A DNA stretch of 64,000 nt from contig JBBCHM010000001.1 of assembly GCA_037200045.1 (NCBI GenBank), positions 124,001 through 188,000 of the forward strand, read 5' to 3'. The notes beneath the pieces are model-generated. The model saw nothing but the letters and a program-made list of their open reading frames with translations. It did not search any database and was not told the origin of the DNA. Shown piece by piece: positions 1-8,347 of the stretch. Made by a program: the position numbers and the translations under genes. Every line of letters begins with the position of its first letter. Position 1 is the stretch's first letter. The stretch comes from Rhizomicrobium sp. (GTDB lineage Bacteria > Pseudomonadota > Alphaproteobacteria > Micropepsales > Micropepsaceae).

Positions 1-252
<252 letters not shown>

Positions 253-275
253 ACGGGCAATAGGGCGCGAACCGC

Positions 276-1034
276 ATGGGCGTGGCGCGGCTTCTCGCGA
301 AAGGGTGGGTCGTGTTCTGCCTCTTCGCGGCGGCGCATGGCGTCAACCTCGCGCTCAGCCGCGGCGATACCCCGCTCGCCGCCGTGCAGGACGTCGTCGT
401 CTGCGTGCTTCTGTTCGGCGCCATGGGGCTGTTGTTCGTCGGCGGTTTCGGCGCCTCGTCGGGTGGCACCTCGACGCTTCTCGCGCGGCTGAAGCCGCGC
501 CATCTCATGCCGGGCTTCAACGAGACGGTGTTCGTCGCCTTCGTGATCCTGAGCTTCCTGGCGCAGATCTTCCTCAGCTCGCCCGCCAAGGGCGGCCCGG
601 TCGGCGACGCGCTGCAGAACGCGATGTATTTCGTCGTGCCCGGCCAGCATGCGCTGGCCGCGCGCCTCATCGCCTGCACGCTCGGCCACGACCGCATCTA
701 CGCGCTGGCCTTGTCCTCGGCCTTCGCCTGGCTGCTCGGCGTGATCTTCGTCGCCTCGGCGGTGTCGCGCATCGGCCTGACGGCGGGGATTCTCCGGCTG
801 GAGCGCACACTGCGCCCCTCCTCCTTCGGCCCGACACTGCTGGCGGCAGTCTATGGCCTCGTCGCCATCGTGAGCTTCCAGCTTCTTTATGTCGGCACGG
901 CCTATGGCTGGCTGGGCTGCGGGATATTCACCGGCATCGCCGGCTCGCTGCTGACCGGCCTGGCGCCGCTGCTGCTCGCCTACCTCGTCGTCGCCGCGCT
1001 CGCGACGCTGAAGGCGAGTGGGCCGGAGACCTGA
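276..1034 (+). CDS. Multi-pass membrane protein of unknown function
   Basis: The 252-residue product is strongly hydrophobic, with about six predicted transmembrane stretches. The first follows a short basic N-terminus (MGVARLLAKGW) and the last is a Leu/Ala-rich helix near residues 225-245. No catalytic or binding motif is recognisable. It starts 24 bp after the DAHP synthase stop and may be cotranscribed with it. I do not recognise the family. Confidence 0.7.
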   Translation: MGVARLLAKGWVVFCLFAAAHGVNLALSRGDTPLAAVQDVVVCVLLFGAMGLLFVGGFGASSGGTSTLLARLKPRHLMPGFNETVFVAFVILSFLAQIFLSSPAKGGPVGDALQNAMYFVVPGQHALAARLIACTLGHDRIYALALSSAFAWLLGVIFVASAVSRIGLTAGILRLERTLRPSSFGPTLLAAVYGLVAIVSFQLLYVGTAYGWLGCGIFTGIAGSLLTGLAPLLLAYLVVAALATLKASGPET

Positions 1035-1060
1035 TCGGGCCGCGTGAAAAGGCCATCGGG

Positions 1061-1225
1061 TCAGGCCGAGGTGGGGAACTTTCCCGCCAACCGTTCGTAT
1101 TCCGCGGCGTCTATGACAACCGCCACCGGCCCGCCATCTTCGACAACCAGTTGCGGCGACTTGCGAGTGGCCATGATGAACTCGTCGAAATGCTCCTTCG
1201 CATCCTTGAGCGACCATTCCGTCAT
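1061..1225 (-). CDS. Phd/YefM-family antitoxin-like protein, orphan
   Basis: This small 54-residue gene reads MTEWSLKDAKEHFDEFI and later GGPVAVVIDAAEYERLAG. That matches the Phd/YefM antitoxin pattern: an N-terminal DNA-binding strand-helix with a K-A/E-x-F element, then a hydrophobic V-x-I strand and a D/S-x-x-E-Y helix. Antitoxins of this family bind a RelE/ParE, Doc or PIN toxin and repress their own promoter. A GGATAGG-like ribosome-binding site precedes the ATG. No toxin gene lies on either side: downstream is an opposite-strand membrane protein and upstream a membrane-anchored protein of unknown function. It is therefore an orphan, or serves a distant toxin. Confidence 0.75.
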   Translation of the reverse strand: MTEWSLKDAKEHFDEFIMATRKSPQLVVEDGGPVAVVIDAAEYERLAGKFPTSA

Positions 1226-1276
1226 GGCGCGAGCCTATCCGAAATCGCCCGCGAAGTCACCGACACGACGAATGGG

Positions 1277-2338
1277 TCAGCGCTTGTAGACCCAGCCGAG
1301 ATGCTGCTTGAGGTAGGGTATCGTTGCACCCCACCCGTTCTTGACGGGATCGGGACACCATTCGAGAATATCTTTGGCCTTGTCGGAGTTCGCAAAGATA
1401 TCGACTGCGGCTTCCATCTCGCTTCGCGGTGGGAGCGATGCATAGGTTCGCGACAGCAAGTCCATGAGAACGGCATAGGCTAGCAGAATGCGTCCAAGGA
1501 CGGGACGTGTATCGAATGAGAAATCTCTCAGTATGTCCGCCGCAGGTTCGTAGGCGTCGAGAAACTCCGCCTTGCCCCCCGTTACGGCAGCCTGAAATTC
1601 GCCGAATGTCATGGGACGCCGCTGCGCTCCTTCAACGATGATCATCGCATCCAGAAATTGCTCGAGGTGGCCGATGACGAGCCCCTGCCGCCAAATCGTG
1701 GCGGACGCCGTCAAGCGCGCCGTCGCCCAGTCGGTCCTCGACGGCTCGTATTCGAGGGCCGGTGCAACCTTCGCGATTTCGTAGTCGTCCGTGAGAAGGA
1801 CGGCCGCGGCCTTGAGCAGGTAGTATTTCGTCCTGATGTCGGCATCGAGCGACAGGTCGAAAAAAGTGGCCGATCTCTGGATGAGCCTGTAAATCACCAA
1901 AGGCAGAAAAAGCAAGTAGATCGTTGACGTTGCATAATATCTCGGACCGACACTGCCGCCGCGGCCCTCGCTCAGCCAGCTTTGCGGGGCGGCTCCCAAT
2001 TTGCCTGCCTTCTGCGTGCGGACGAGACTGACGACACGATAGTAGGCGCCCTCGGTCGCCTCGCCGAGTTGGAACAGCAACGGCTCGAACTCCGCGTAAA
2101 GCCGCTTGCGCGCCTCGAACTCGTATTCTATGCGGGCGCTGCTACGGGCAAACTGTTTTGCGAGCTCCGTCTTGAGGCGCTCAAGGTTCCTTGCCGCGAA
2201 CGGATTGAACGCGGCAACGGCCACCGAAGCCGCCGCACCGCACAAGCTTATCACCGCCGCGATCACTGTGGCCTGTGCGTCTGACATCTTTCCAATCCAG
2301 TCGAGCGCCGAGATCGAAGTATTCCGACCCATAAGCAC
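1277..2338 (-). CDS. Membrane-anchored protein of unknown function
   Basis: The 353-residue frame starts at a GTG; an internal Met at position 18 (MSDAQATVIAAVISL, about 2287) is an equally plausible start. One hydrophobic segment (about residues 23-45) is followed by a charged helical stretch (ERLKTELAKQFARSSARIEYEFEARKR, written here only as a coiled-coil-like feature) and a largely helical cytosolic domain. Single-membrane-anchor proteins of this layout are common and uncharacterised. The orphan antitoxin starts 51 bp downstream on the same strand, so the two may be cotranscribed, but nothing identifies this protein as a toxin. Confidence 0.6.
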   Translation of the reverse strand: MLMGRNTSISALDWIGKMSDAQATVIAAVISLCGAAASVAVAAFNPFAARNLERLKTELAKQFARSSARIEYEFEARKRLYAEFEPLLFQLGEATEGAYYRVVSLVRTQKAGKLGAAPQSWLSEGRGGSVGPRYYATSTIYLLFLPLVIYRLIQRSATFFDLSLDADIRTKYYLLKAAAVLLTDDYEIAKVAPALEYEPSRTDWATARLTASATIWRQGLVIGHLEQFLDAMIIVEGAQRRPMTFGEFQAAVTGGKAEFLDAYEPAADILRDFSFDTRPVLGRILLAYAVLMDLLSRTYASLPPRSEMEAAVDIFANSDKAKDILEWCPDPVKNGWGATIPYLKQHLGWVYKR

Positions 2339-2430
2339 AAGTATTTCACAAGAACTCTGGCGCGAATACTGGAAAATTCACATGCGTGCAGGGGGGCGAA
2401 GCTTAGGAATTCAACAGGCGGCGAGCGCCC

Positions 2431-3450
2431 TCACACCGCCTTGTCCGGTCCGACCCGCACCACCATCTTGCCGATATTCTCGCCCTTGAAGAGTCCGATG
2501 AACGCGGCCGGCGCGCTCTCCACGCAGTCGACGATCGTCTCGCGCCATGTCATCTTGCCTTCCGCCACCCATTTCGCCATGTCGCGGTGGAAGTCGGCCA
2601 GCAGGTCGTAGTGGCTCGGCACCACGAAGCCCTTGATCGTCAGCCCCAGCCCGATCGCCAGCGCCAGATTGCACGGCCCCGGCGGCAGCTCCGTCGCGTT
2701 GTACATGTCGATCATCCCGCACAGCGCGATGCGTCCGCCCGGCCGCATGTTGTAGATCGCCGCTTCCAGATGCGCCCCGCCGACATTCTCGAAATCGACG
2801 TCGATGCCTTGCGGAAACGCCGCCGCCAGCGAGGCGTTGAGGTCGCCGCAGGTCTTGTAGACGATCGCCTTGTCGACCCCGAGCGAGACCAGGTAATCCG
2901 CCTTCTCCTGCGAGCCGACCGAGCCCACCACGTAACAGCCCTTCGCCTTGGCGATCTGGCACACGACCTGGCCGACCGCGCCCGACGCCGCCGACACGAA
3001 CACCCGCTCGCCGTCCTTCAGCGCGCCGACGCGCAGCAGCCCCGCATAGGCCGTCAGCCCCGGCATGCCGAGCGCGCCGAGATAGGCCGACAGCGGAGCC
3101 GCCGGCGCGAATTTCTGCACCTCCGCGCCGTTCGCGACATACCATTCGCGCCAGCCATACATGCTCTGCACGATGTCGCCGACCTTTACCGCCTCGCTGT
3201 TGGAGGCGACGACCTGGCCGATGGCGCTGCCGGTCAGCGCCTCGCCGATCTGGAACGGCGGGACATAGCTCTGCCGGTCCATCATCCGCCCGCGCATATA
3301 GGGATCGACCGAGATGTAGCTGTTGCGGACCAGCACCTGGCCCGGCCCCGGCGTCGGCACGGCGGTCTCGACCAGCTCGAAGTTGTCGGTGGTCGGCAGC
3401 CCGTGGGGCCGGGACTTCAGACGGATTTCACGGTTCTTTTGGTTGTCCAT
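2431..3450 (-). CDS. NADP-dependent MDR-family oxidoreductase (prostaglandin/leukotriene reductase-like)
   Basis: The protein is a zinc-independent medium-chain dehydrogenase/reductase of the leukotriene-B4 dehydrogenase / CurA / YncB type, which reduces alpha,beta-unsaturated carbonyls with NADPH. Visible features are the N-terminal GroES-like fold with SVDPYMRGRM, and the Rossmann motif AASGAVGQVVCQIAKAKG near residue 160, with no zinc-ligand cysteines. I chose the Met at 3450 (MDNQKNREIRLK) because it has a GGAG element 7 nt upstream and matches family starts; a longer frame opens further upstream. It stands alone, convergent with nothing close. Confidence 0.88.
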   Translation of the reverse strand: MDNQKNREIRLKSRPHGLPTTDNFELVETAVPTPGPGQVLVRNSYISVDPYMRGRMMDRQSYVPPFQIGEALTGSAIGQVVASNSEAVKVGDIVQSMYGWREWYVANGAEVQKFAPAAPLSAYLGALGMPGLTAYAGLLRVGALKDGERVFVSAASGAVGQVVCQIAKAKGCYVVGSVGSQEKADYLVSLGVDKAIVYKTCGDLNASLAAAFPQGIDVDFENVGGAHLEAAIYNMRPGGRIALCGMIDMYNATELPPGPCNLALAIGLGLTIKGFVVPSHYDLLADFHRDMAKWVAEGKMTWRETIVDCVESAPAAFIGLFKGENIGKMVVRVGPDKAV

Positions 3451-3598
3451 GGGACGCTCCTTAACCCTTGAAATGGCGGAAATATTGGGAACCGGCAGCC
3501 TATCAGCGGCCCTTGGTGTAACAAGACGAAACATTTTATGAGTCGCGCCCGGCCGGCCGGACTGACCTTATGTCACTGTAATTCCGGCGAGATTCCAC

Positions 3599-4576
3599 TT
3601 GGTCCCGTACCGTCTGCGTTCCAGAGGGCCGCTCAGGGCCGCCGTGATCGGCGCCGGCGCGTTCGGCCGGCACCACGCCTCCAAATACCGCCATATCGAC
3701 GGCGTCGAGCTTGTCGCCATCGCCGATCCGCATCCCGAAGTGCGCAAGACCTCGCTGGCGAACCACGGCGTGCCCGCCGTGGCCGACTGGCGCGAGCTGC
3801 TCGGCAAGGTCGATCTCGTCAGCGTCTGCACCCCGGCCCAGACCCATGCCGAGATCGTGCGCGCCTTCCTGAACGCCGGCGCCCATGTCCTGGTCGAGAA
3901 GCCCATCGCCACCTCCGTGGAGGAGGCCGACGCGCTGATCGCGCTCGCTGCCTCCACCGGCCTGGTGCTGACCGTCGGCCACCAGGAGCGTTTCGTCTTC
4001 GCCGGCACCGGCCTGCTCGACCACAAGGAAGTGCCGCTGGAGATCGCCTGCTGGCGCATGGGTCCGTGGACCGGCCGCAGCGCCGACGTTTCCGTCGTGC
4101 TCGACCTGATGATCCACGACCTCGACCTGGTGCACCAATTGGTGCCGGCCGAGGTGTTCGATGTCGAGGCCACCAGCCGCGCGCTGCACAGCCGCCTCGC
4201 CGACGAGGTGAGCGCCGACGTGACCTTCACCAACGGCACCATCGCCCATCTGGAGACCAGCCGCATCTCCGACGCCCGCCGCCGCGGCATGCGCGCCGAA
4301 TATGCCGACGGCGTGATCGAGATCGACTTCGTCACCCGCAAGATCAGGAACACCACGCCGCGTCCCTTGAAGGCGCTGGAGCAGGGCGATCCGCTCGGCG
4401 AATCCGTGGCGGCTTTCGTCGCCGCGGTGCGCGACGGCGCCGCGACCTTGGTGCGTCCGGAGGAAGCCCGCCGGGCATTGGCCACCGCGCTCGCCATCGA
4501 CGACGCCGCCGAGCGCGCCGAAGCCCCCCGCCGAGCCCTATGTGGCCGTCGCCGCGGCGCGCTGATTTATAGCTGA
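3599..4576 (+). CDS. Gfo/Idh/MocA-family oxidoreductase, C-terminus shifted
   Basis: This is a NAD(P)-binding sugar or inositol dehydrogenase-like protein. The N-terminal Rossmann motif is AAVIGAGAFGRHHA, followed by VLVEKPIA with the conserved EKP signature and the second alpha/beta domain with MIHDLDLV. The start is a TTG codon. The last 16 residues are unusually basic. If one C of the six-C run at 4524-4529 is removed, the frame instead ends EPYVAVAAAR at 4565, a typical family tail. The C-terminus is therefore probably altered by an indel, real or artefactual. The substrate cannot be deduced. Confidence 0.85.
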   Translation: MVPYRLRSRGPLRAAVIGAGAFGRHHASKYRHIDGVELVAIADPHPEVRKTSLANHGVPAVADWRELLGKVDLVSVCTPAQTHAEIVRAFLNAGAHVLVEKPIATSVEEADALIALAASTGLVLTVGHQERFVFAGTGLLDHKEVPLEIACWRMGPWTGRSADVSVVLDLMIHDLDLVHQLVPAEVFDVEATSRALHSRLADEVSADVTFTNGTIAHLETSRISDARRRGMRAEYADGVIEIDFVTRKIRNTTPRPLKALEQGDPLGESVAAFVAAVRDGAATLVRPEEARRALATALAIDDAAERAEAPRRALCGRRRGALIYS

Positions 4577-4703
4577 TGTCATGGCCCGCGAATGCGGGCC
4601 ACCCAGGTGACGCTTGCGCCGTCATTGTTTTTCCTGGGTAGAGCCCATTTGATCGGCAGCCCGTATGTTTCAACTGGGTGGCCCGCATTCGCGGGCCATG
4701 ACA
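4577..4703 (+). repeat. Intergenic inverted repeat with perfect 30-bp arms
   Basis: The left arm (4577-4606, beginning TGTCATGGCCCGCGAATG) is the exact reverse complement of the right arm (4674-4703). Each arm itself contains the hairpin GGCCCGC-GAAT-GCGGGCC. A 67-bp centre separates them. It lies between the oxidoreductase and nadE and looks like a dispersed REP-type palindromic element. Confidence 0.8.
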
Positions 4704-4771
4704 CTTTTGGATGACGGACGCGCGCCGTTCGCCGTCTTTCGCGCCGCCGCCGCTCGCGCTAAACCTTACCC

Positions 4772-6436
4772 ATGACAGACCGTTTCCGCATCGCGCTCGC
4801 CCAGCTCAATCCGGTCATGGGCGACATTCACGGCAACCTGAAGAAGGCCCGCGCCGCCCGCGCCGAGGCCGCCGCCGCCAAGGCCGACGTGATCCTGTTC
4901 CCAGAACTCTACATCGTCGGCTATCCGCCGGAGGACCTCGTCCTCAAGCCGGCGCTGCAATCCGACGCGATGGAAGCGATCGGGAAATTCGCCCGCGACA
5001 CCGCCGATGGCGGCCCTGCAATCCTCGTGGGCTCGCCCTGGGTGGAGAACGACAAGCTTTACAATGCCTGCCTCCTGCTCGATGGCGGCGCCATCGCGGC
5101 CAAGACCTTCAAGGTCGATCTGCCGAATTACGGCGTGTTCGATGAGAAGCGCGTCTTCGTTCCCGGCCCGATGCCCGGCCCGTTCAACATCCGCGGCGTG
5201 CGCATCGGCGTGCCGATCTGCGAGGACATCTGGACGCCCGACGTCGTCGAATGCCTGTCGGAGACCGGTGCCGAGATTCTGCTGGTGCCCAACGGCTCAC
5301 CGTTCGAGGCCGGCAAGGAAGACGTGCGCCTGAACCTGATCGCCGCGCGCGTCACCGAAACGAAATTGCCATTGGTCTATCTCAACCAGGTCGGCGGCCA
5401 GGACGAGCTGGTGTTCGACGGCGCCTCGCTGGTCTGCAACGCCGACCGCTCCGTCGCCTGGGCGCTGCCCGCCTGGGAAGAGAAGATCGTCGTCACCGAA
5501 TGGACCCGCGGCCTCACCGGCTGGGTCTGCAAGCCCGGCGAGCGCGCCCCGTCGGAGGAGCGTTCGCGCCAAGTCTATCACGCGATGATGCTGGGCCTGC
5601 GCGACTATGTGAACAAGAACCGCTTCCCCGGCGTGGTGCTGGGCATGTCCGGCGGCATCGACAGCGCGCTCAGCGCCGCCGTCGCGGTCGATGCGCTCGG
5701 GCCCGACCGCGTGCGCTGCGTGATGCTGCCGAGCAAATACACCTCCGCCGAAAGCCTCACTGACGCCGCCGAATGCTCAGCCCTGCTCGGCGTGCATTAC
5801 GACACCGTCGCCATCGAGGACGTGGTGAACGCCTTCGGCGCGGCGCTGGCGCCGACCTTCGCCGGCAAGCGCGTCGACACGACGGAGGAGAACATCCAGT
5901 CGCGCGCCCGCGGCGTGATCCTGATGGCGATCTCCAACAAGTTCGGGCCCATGGTGCTCACCACCGGCAACAAGAGCGAGATGAGCGTCGGCTACGCCAC
6001 GCTCTATGGCGACATGTGCGGCGGCTACAATGTGCTGAAGGACGTCTACAAGATGGAGGTCTTCGCGCTCGCCCGCTGGCGCAACCAGGCGAGCCCGCGT
6101 GGCTGCCTGGGCCCCACCACGCGCGTCATCCCGGAACGCATCATCACCAAGCCGCCGAGCGCCGAATTGCGCGAGAACCAGAAGGACGAGGATTCGCTGC
6201 CGCCCTACGAGATTCTCGACGGCATCCTGGAATGCCTGGTCGAGCGCGAGATGACCTTCGAGGACACCTGCGCCAGGGGCTATCATCCGGCGACCGTGAA
6301 GCGGATCGAGCAGCTCCTTTACACGAGCGAATACAAACGTCGCCAGGCCCCGCCCGGCGTCAAGATCAGCGCGAGGAATTTCGGGAGAGACCGCCGCTAT
6401 CCGATCACCAATGCGTTTCGGGACGCGCGGGATTGA
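4772..6436 (+). CDS. nadE: Glutamine-dependent NAD+ synthetase
   Basis: NadE amidates nicotinic acid adenine dinucleotide to NAD+ using ammonia from glutamine. The N-terminal nitrilase-like glutaminase domain shows the Glu-Lys-Cys triad in FPELYIVGYPPED (Glu45), KTFKVDLPNY (Lys114) and VPICEDIW (Cys150). The C-terminal synthetase domain has the pyrophosphatase P-loop GMSGGIDSAL and the TTGNKSE motif. The 554-residue length is normal for the glutaminase-fused form. The ATG at 4772 begins directly with the first strand (MTDRFRIALAQLNP). Confidence 0.97.
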   Translation: MTDRFRIALAQLNPVMGDIHGNLKKARAARAEAAAAKADVILFPELYIVGYPPEDLVLKPALQSDAMEAIGKFARDTADGGPAILVGSPWVENDKLYNACLLLDGGAIAAKTFKVDLPNYGVFDEKRVFVPGPMPGPFNIRGVRIGVPICEDIWTPDVVECLSETGAEILLVPNGSPFEAGKEDVRLNLIAARVTETKLPLVYLNQVGGQDELVFDGASLVCNADRSVAWALPAWEEKIVVTEWTRGLTGWVCKPGERAPSEERSRQVYHAMMLGLRDYVNKNRFPGVVLGMSGGIDSALSAAVAVDALGPDRVRCVMLPSKYTSAESLTDAAECSALLGVHYDTVAIEDVVNAFGAALAPTFAGKRVDTTEENIQSRARGVILMAISNKFGPMVLTTGNKSEMSVGYATLYGDMCGGYNVLKDVYKMEVFALARWRNQASPRGCLGPTTRVIPERIITKPPSAELRENQKDEDSLPPYEILDGILECLVEREMTFEDTCARGYHPATVKRIEQLLYTSEYKRRQAPPGVKISARNFGRDRRYPITNAFRDARD

Positions 6437-6592
6437 GCCGGTGGACGCCCCCGCGAAAACCTGCTACCTCACAGCCCGCCGCGCGATTTCCGCGCCAAAG
6501 GGACGTGACGTGAGCTTTGCTCGCCACATTATCTGCTCGATTTGCGGCTGACGCCGCGACACTCCCTGTTGCCTATCCACATCGCTAAAGTG

Positions 6593-6712
6593 CCCCTCAC
6601 CCGAAAAACGCTACGCGTTTTTCGACCTCTCCCGCAAGCGGGAGAGGTTAGCGCGACCTACCTCTCCCGCTTGCGGGAGAGGTCGAAATCGCGAAGCGAT
6701 TTCGGGTGAGGG
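6593..6712 (+). repeat. REP-type palindromic element, copy 1 (upstream of cysS)
   Basis: The element begins CCCTCACCCGAAAAACGC and ends in the complementary TTTCGGGTGAGGG. Its core holds two hairpins built from CTCTCCCGCAAGCGGGAGAG. A second copy with few differences lies at 8095-8216, just after cysS. No U-tract is present, so I regard it as a dispersed repeat rather than a simple terminator. The rest of the 295-bp nadE-cysS gap shows nothing else. Confidence 0.85.
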
Positions 6713-6731
6713 CCCGGCCCCAAATCGCTGT

Positions 6732-8084
6732 ATGAGTAGTGCCATGACCATCCGCCTCCACAACACCCTGACCCGATCCAAGGACGTCTTCGTCCCGCAG
6801 GACCCCAAGAACGTGCGGATGTATGTCTGCGGCCCGACGGTCTACGACTTCGCCCATATCGGCAACGCGCGGCCGGCCATCGTGTTCGACGTGCTGTTCC
6901 GGCTGCTCCGCCACACTTACGGCGAAGGCCACGTGACCTATGTCCGCAACATCACGGACATCGACGACAAGATCAACGCGCGCGCCGCCGAACGCGCCGC
7001 CGCCGACAACCGCAACATCCCTATCCTTCAGGTCCTGCGCGAACTCACCGACGCGACCTACGGCATCTACCGCCAGGATGTCGCCGCGCTCGGCTGCCTG
7101 GAGCCCAGCGTCATGCCGCGCGCCACCGAATATGTCGCCCCGATGATCGCGATGGTCGAGGCGCTGATTGCCGCCGGCTATGCCTATGCCGCAGAGGGCC
7201 ATGTCCTCTTTCGCGTCAAGAACAAGGCCGACTACGGCAAGCTGGCGCGCCGCAGCCTGGACGACATGCTGGCCGGCGCCCGTGTCGATGTCGCTCCGTA
7301 CAAGGAAGACCCGATGGACTTCGTCTTGTGGAAGCCGTCGGACCCCGCGCAGCCCGGCTGGGACAGCCCCTGGGGCCGCGGCCGCCCGGGCTGGCACCTG
7401 GAATGCTCCGCGATGATCGAGGCCACGATGGGCGAGACCATCGACATCCATGGCGGCGGCATCGACCTGGTCTTCCCGCATCACGAGAACGAGATCGCGC
7501 AATCCGAAGGCGCGCATCACGGCCATGCGCTCGCCCGTTATTGGCTGCACAACGGCTTCTTGAATGTCGAAGGCGAGAAGATGTCGAAGAGCCTCGGCAA
7601 TTTCGTCACCATCCACGAGTTGCTCGCGGACTGGCCGGGCGAGGTGCTGCGCTTCAACATGCTGCGCAGCCATTACCGCCAGCCGATGGACTGGACCGTC
7701 GCCGGCATGAACGAAAGCTGGAAGACGCTGGAGAAGTGGTACGCCGTCACCGAGCCGCTGGCCGATCCGCCGATCGGCGCCGCCTTCCTCGAAGCGCTCA
7801 GCGACGATCTCAACACGCCGCAGGCGATCGCCGAACTGCACAAGGGCAGCGACCACGAGCTGGCCGGCGGCCTCGGCCTGCTCGGCTTCTCCAATGTGCA
7901 GCTCAATCTCGCCGCGAAGAAGGCGGTCGACGACGTCGCCATCGCCGACGCCATCGAGGCCCGCAAGGCCGCCCGCGCCCGTAAGGACTTCAAGGAAAGC
8001 GACCGCATCCGCGACGAGCTTCTCGCCCAGGGCATCGTCCTCAAAGACGGCCCCACCGGCACGACGTGGGAGGTGAAGCGGTGA
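6732..8084 (+). CDS. cysS: Cysteinyl-tRNA synthetase
   Basis: CysS charges tRNA-Cys. The class I signature HIGN appears in CGPTVYDFAHIGNARP and the KMSKS loop in GEKMSKSLGN. The zinc-binding Cys and His residues are in MYVCGPTV, WHLECSAM and FPHHENE. At 450 residues it is close to the usual 460. The ATG at 6732 is taken, but the Met four codons later (MTIRLHNTLTR, 6744) aligns equally well. It stands alone between two copies of a palindromic repeat. Confidence 0.96.
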   Translation: MSSAMTIRLHNTLTRSKDVFVPQDPKNVRMYVCGPTVYDFAHIGNARPAIVFDVLFRLLRHTYGEGHVTYVRNITDIDDKINARAAERAAADNRNIPILQVLRELTDATYGIYRQDVAALGCLEPSVMPRATEYVAPMIAMVEALIAAGYAYAAEGHVLFRVKNKADYGKLARRSLDDMLAGARVDVAPYKEDPMDFVLWKPSDPAQPGWDSPWGRGRPGWHLECSAMIEATMGETIDIHGGGIDLVFPHHENEIAQSEGAHHGHALARYWLHNGFLNVEGEKMSKSLGNFVTIHELLADWPGEVLRFNMLRSHYRQPMDWTVAGMNESWKTLEKWYAVTEPLADPPIGAAFLEALSDDLNTPQAIAELHKGSDHELAGGLGLLGFSNVQLNLAAKKAVDDVAIADAIEARKAARARKDFKESDRIRDELLAQGIVLKDGPTGTTWEVKR

Positions 8085-8094
8085 GCGCCAGCAT

Positions 8095-8216
8095 CCCCTC
8101 ACCCGAAAAACGCTGTGCGTTTTTCGACCTCTCCCGCAAGCGGGAGAGGTTATCGGCGTCAACCTCTCCCGCTTGCGGGAGAGGTCGAAATTCGCGGAGC
8201 GAATTTCGGGTGAGGG
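8095..8216 (+). repeat. REP-type palindromic element, copy 2 (downstream of cysS)
   Basis: This copy nearly repeats 6593-6712: CCCTCACCCGAAAAACGC, twin CTCTCCCGC/GCGGGAGAG hairpins, closing TTTCGGGTGAGGG. It begins 11 bp after the cysS stop, so it may also help end transcription, although it has no U-tract. Confidence 0.85.
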
Positions 8217-8347
8217 CGCGCGCGATCACAAACTTATCCAACAGCGCCGAAACGGGCTTATCTTCCTTGGCGGCGTCGCGCCGTTGCCGCGGGAAAGCGC
8301 CCCTCCGCGCGAGACCTCGAGAACAATTATATTGCCGAAAGTAGCAT

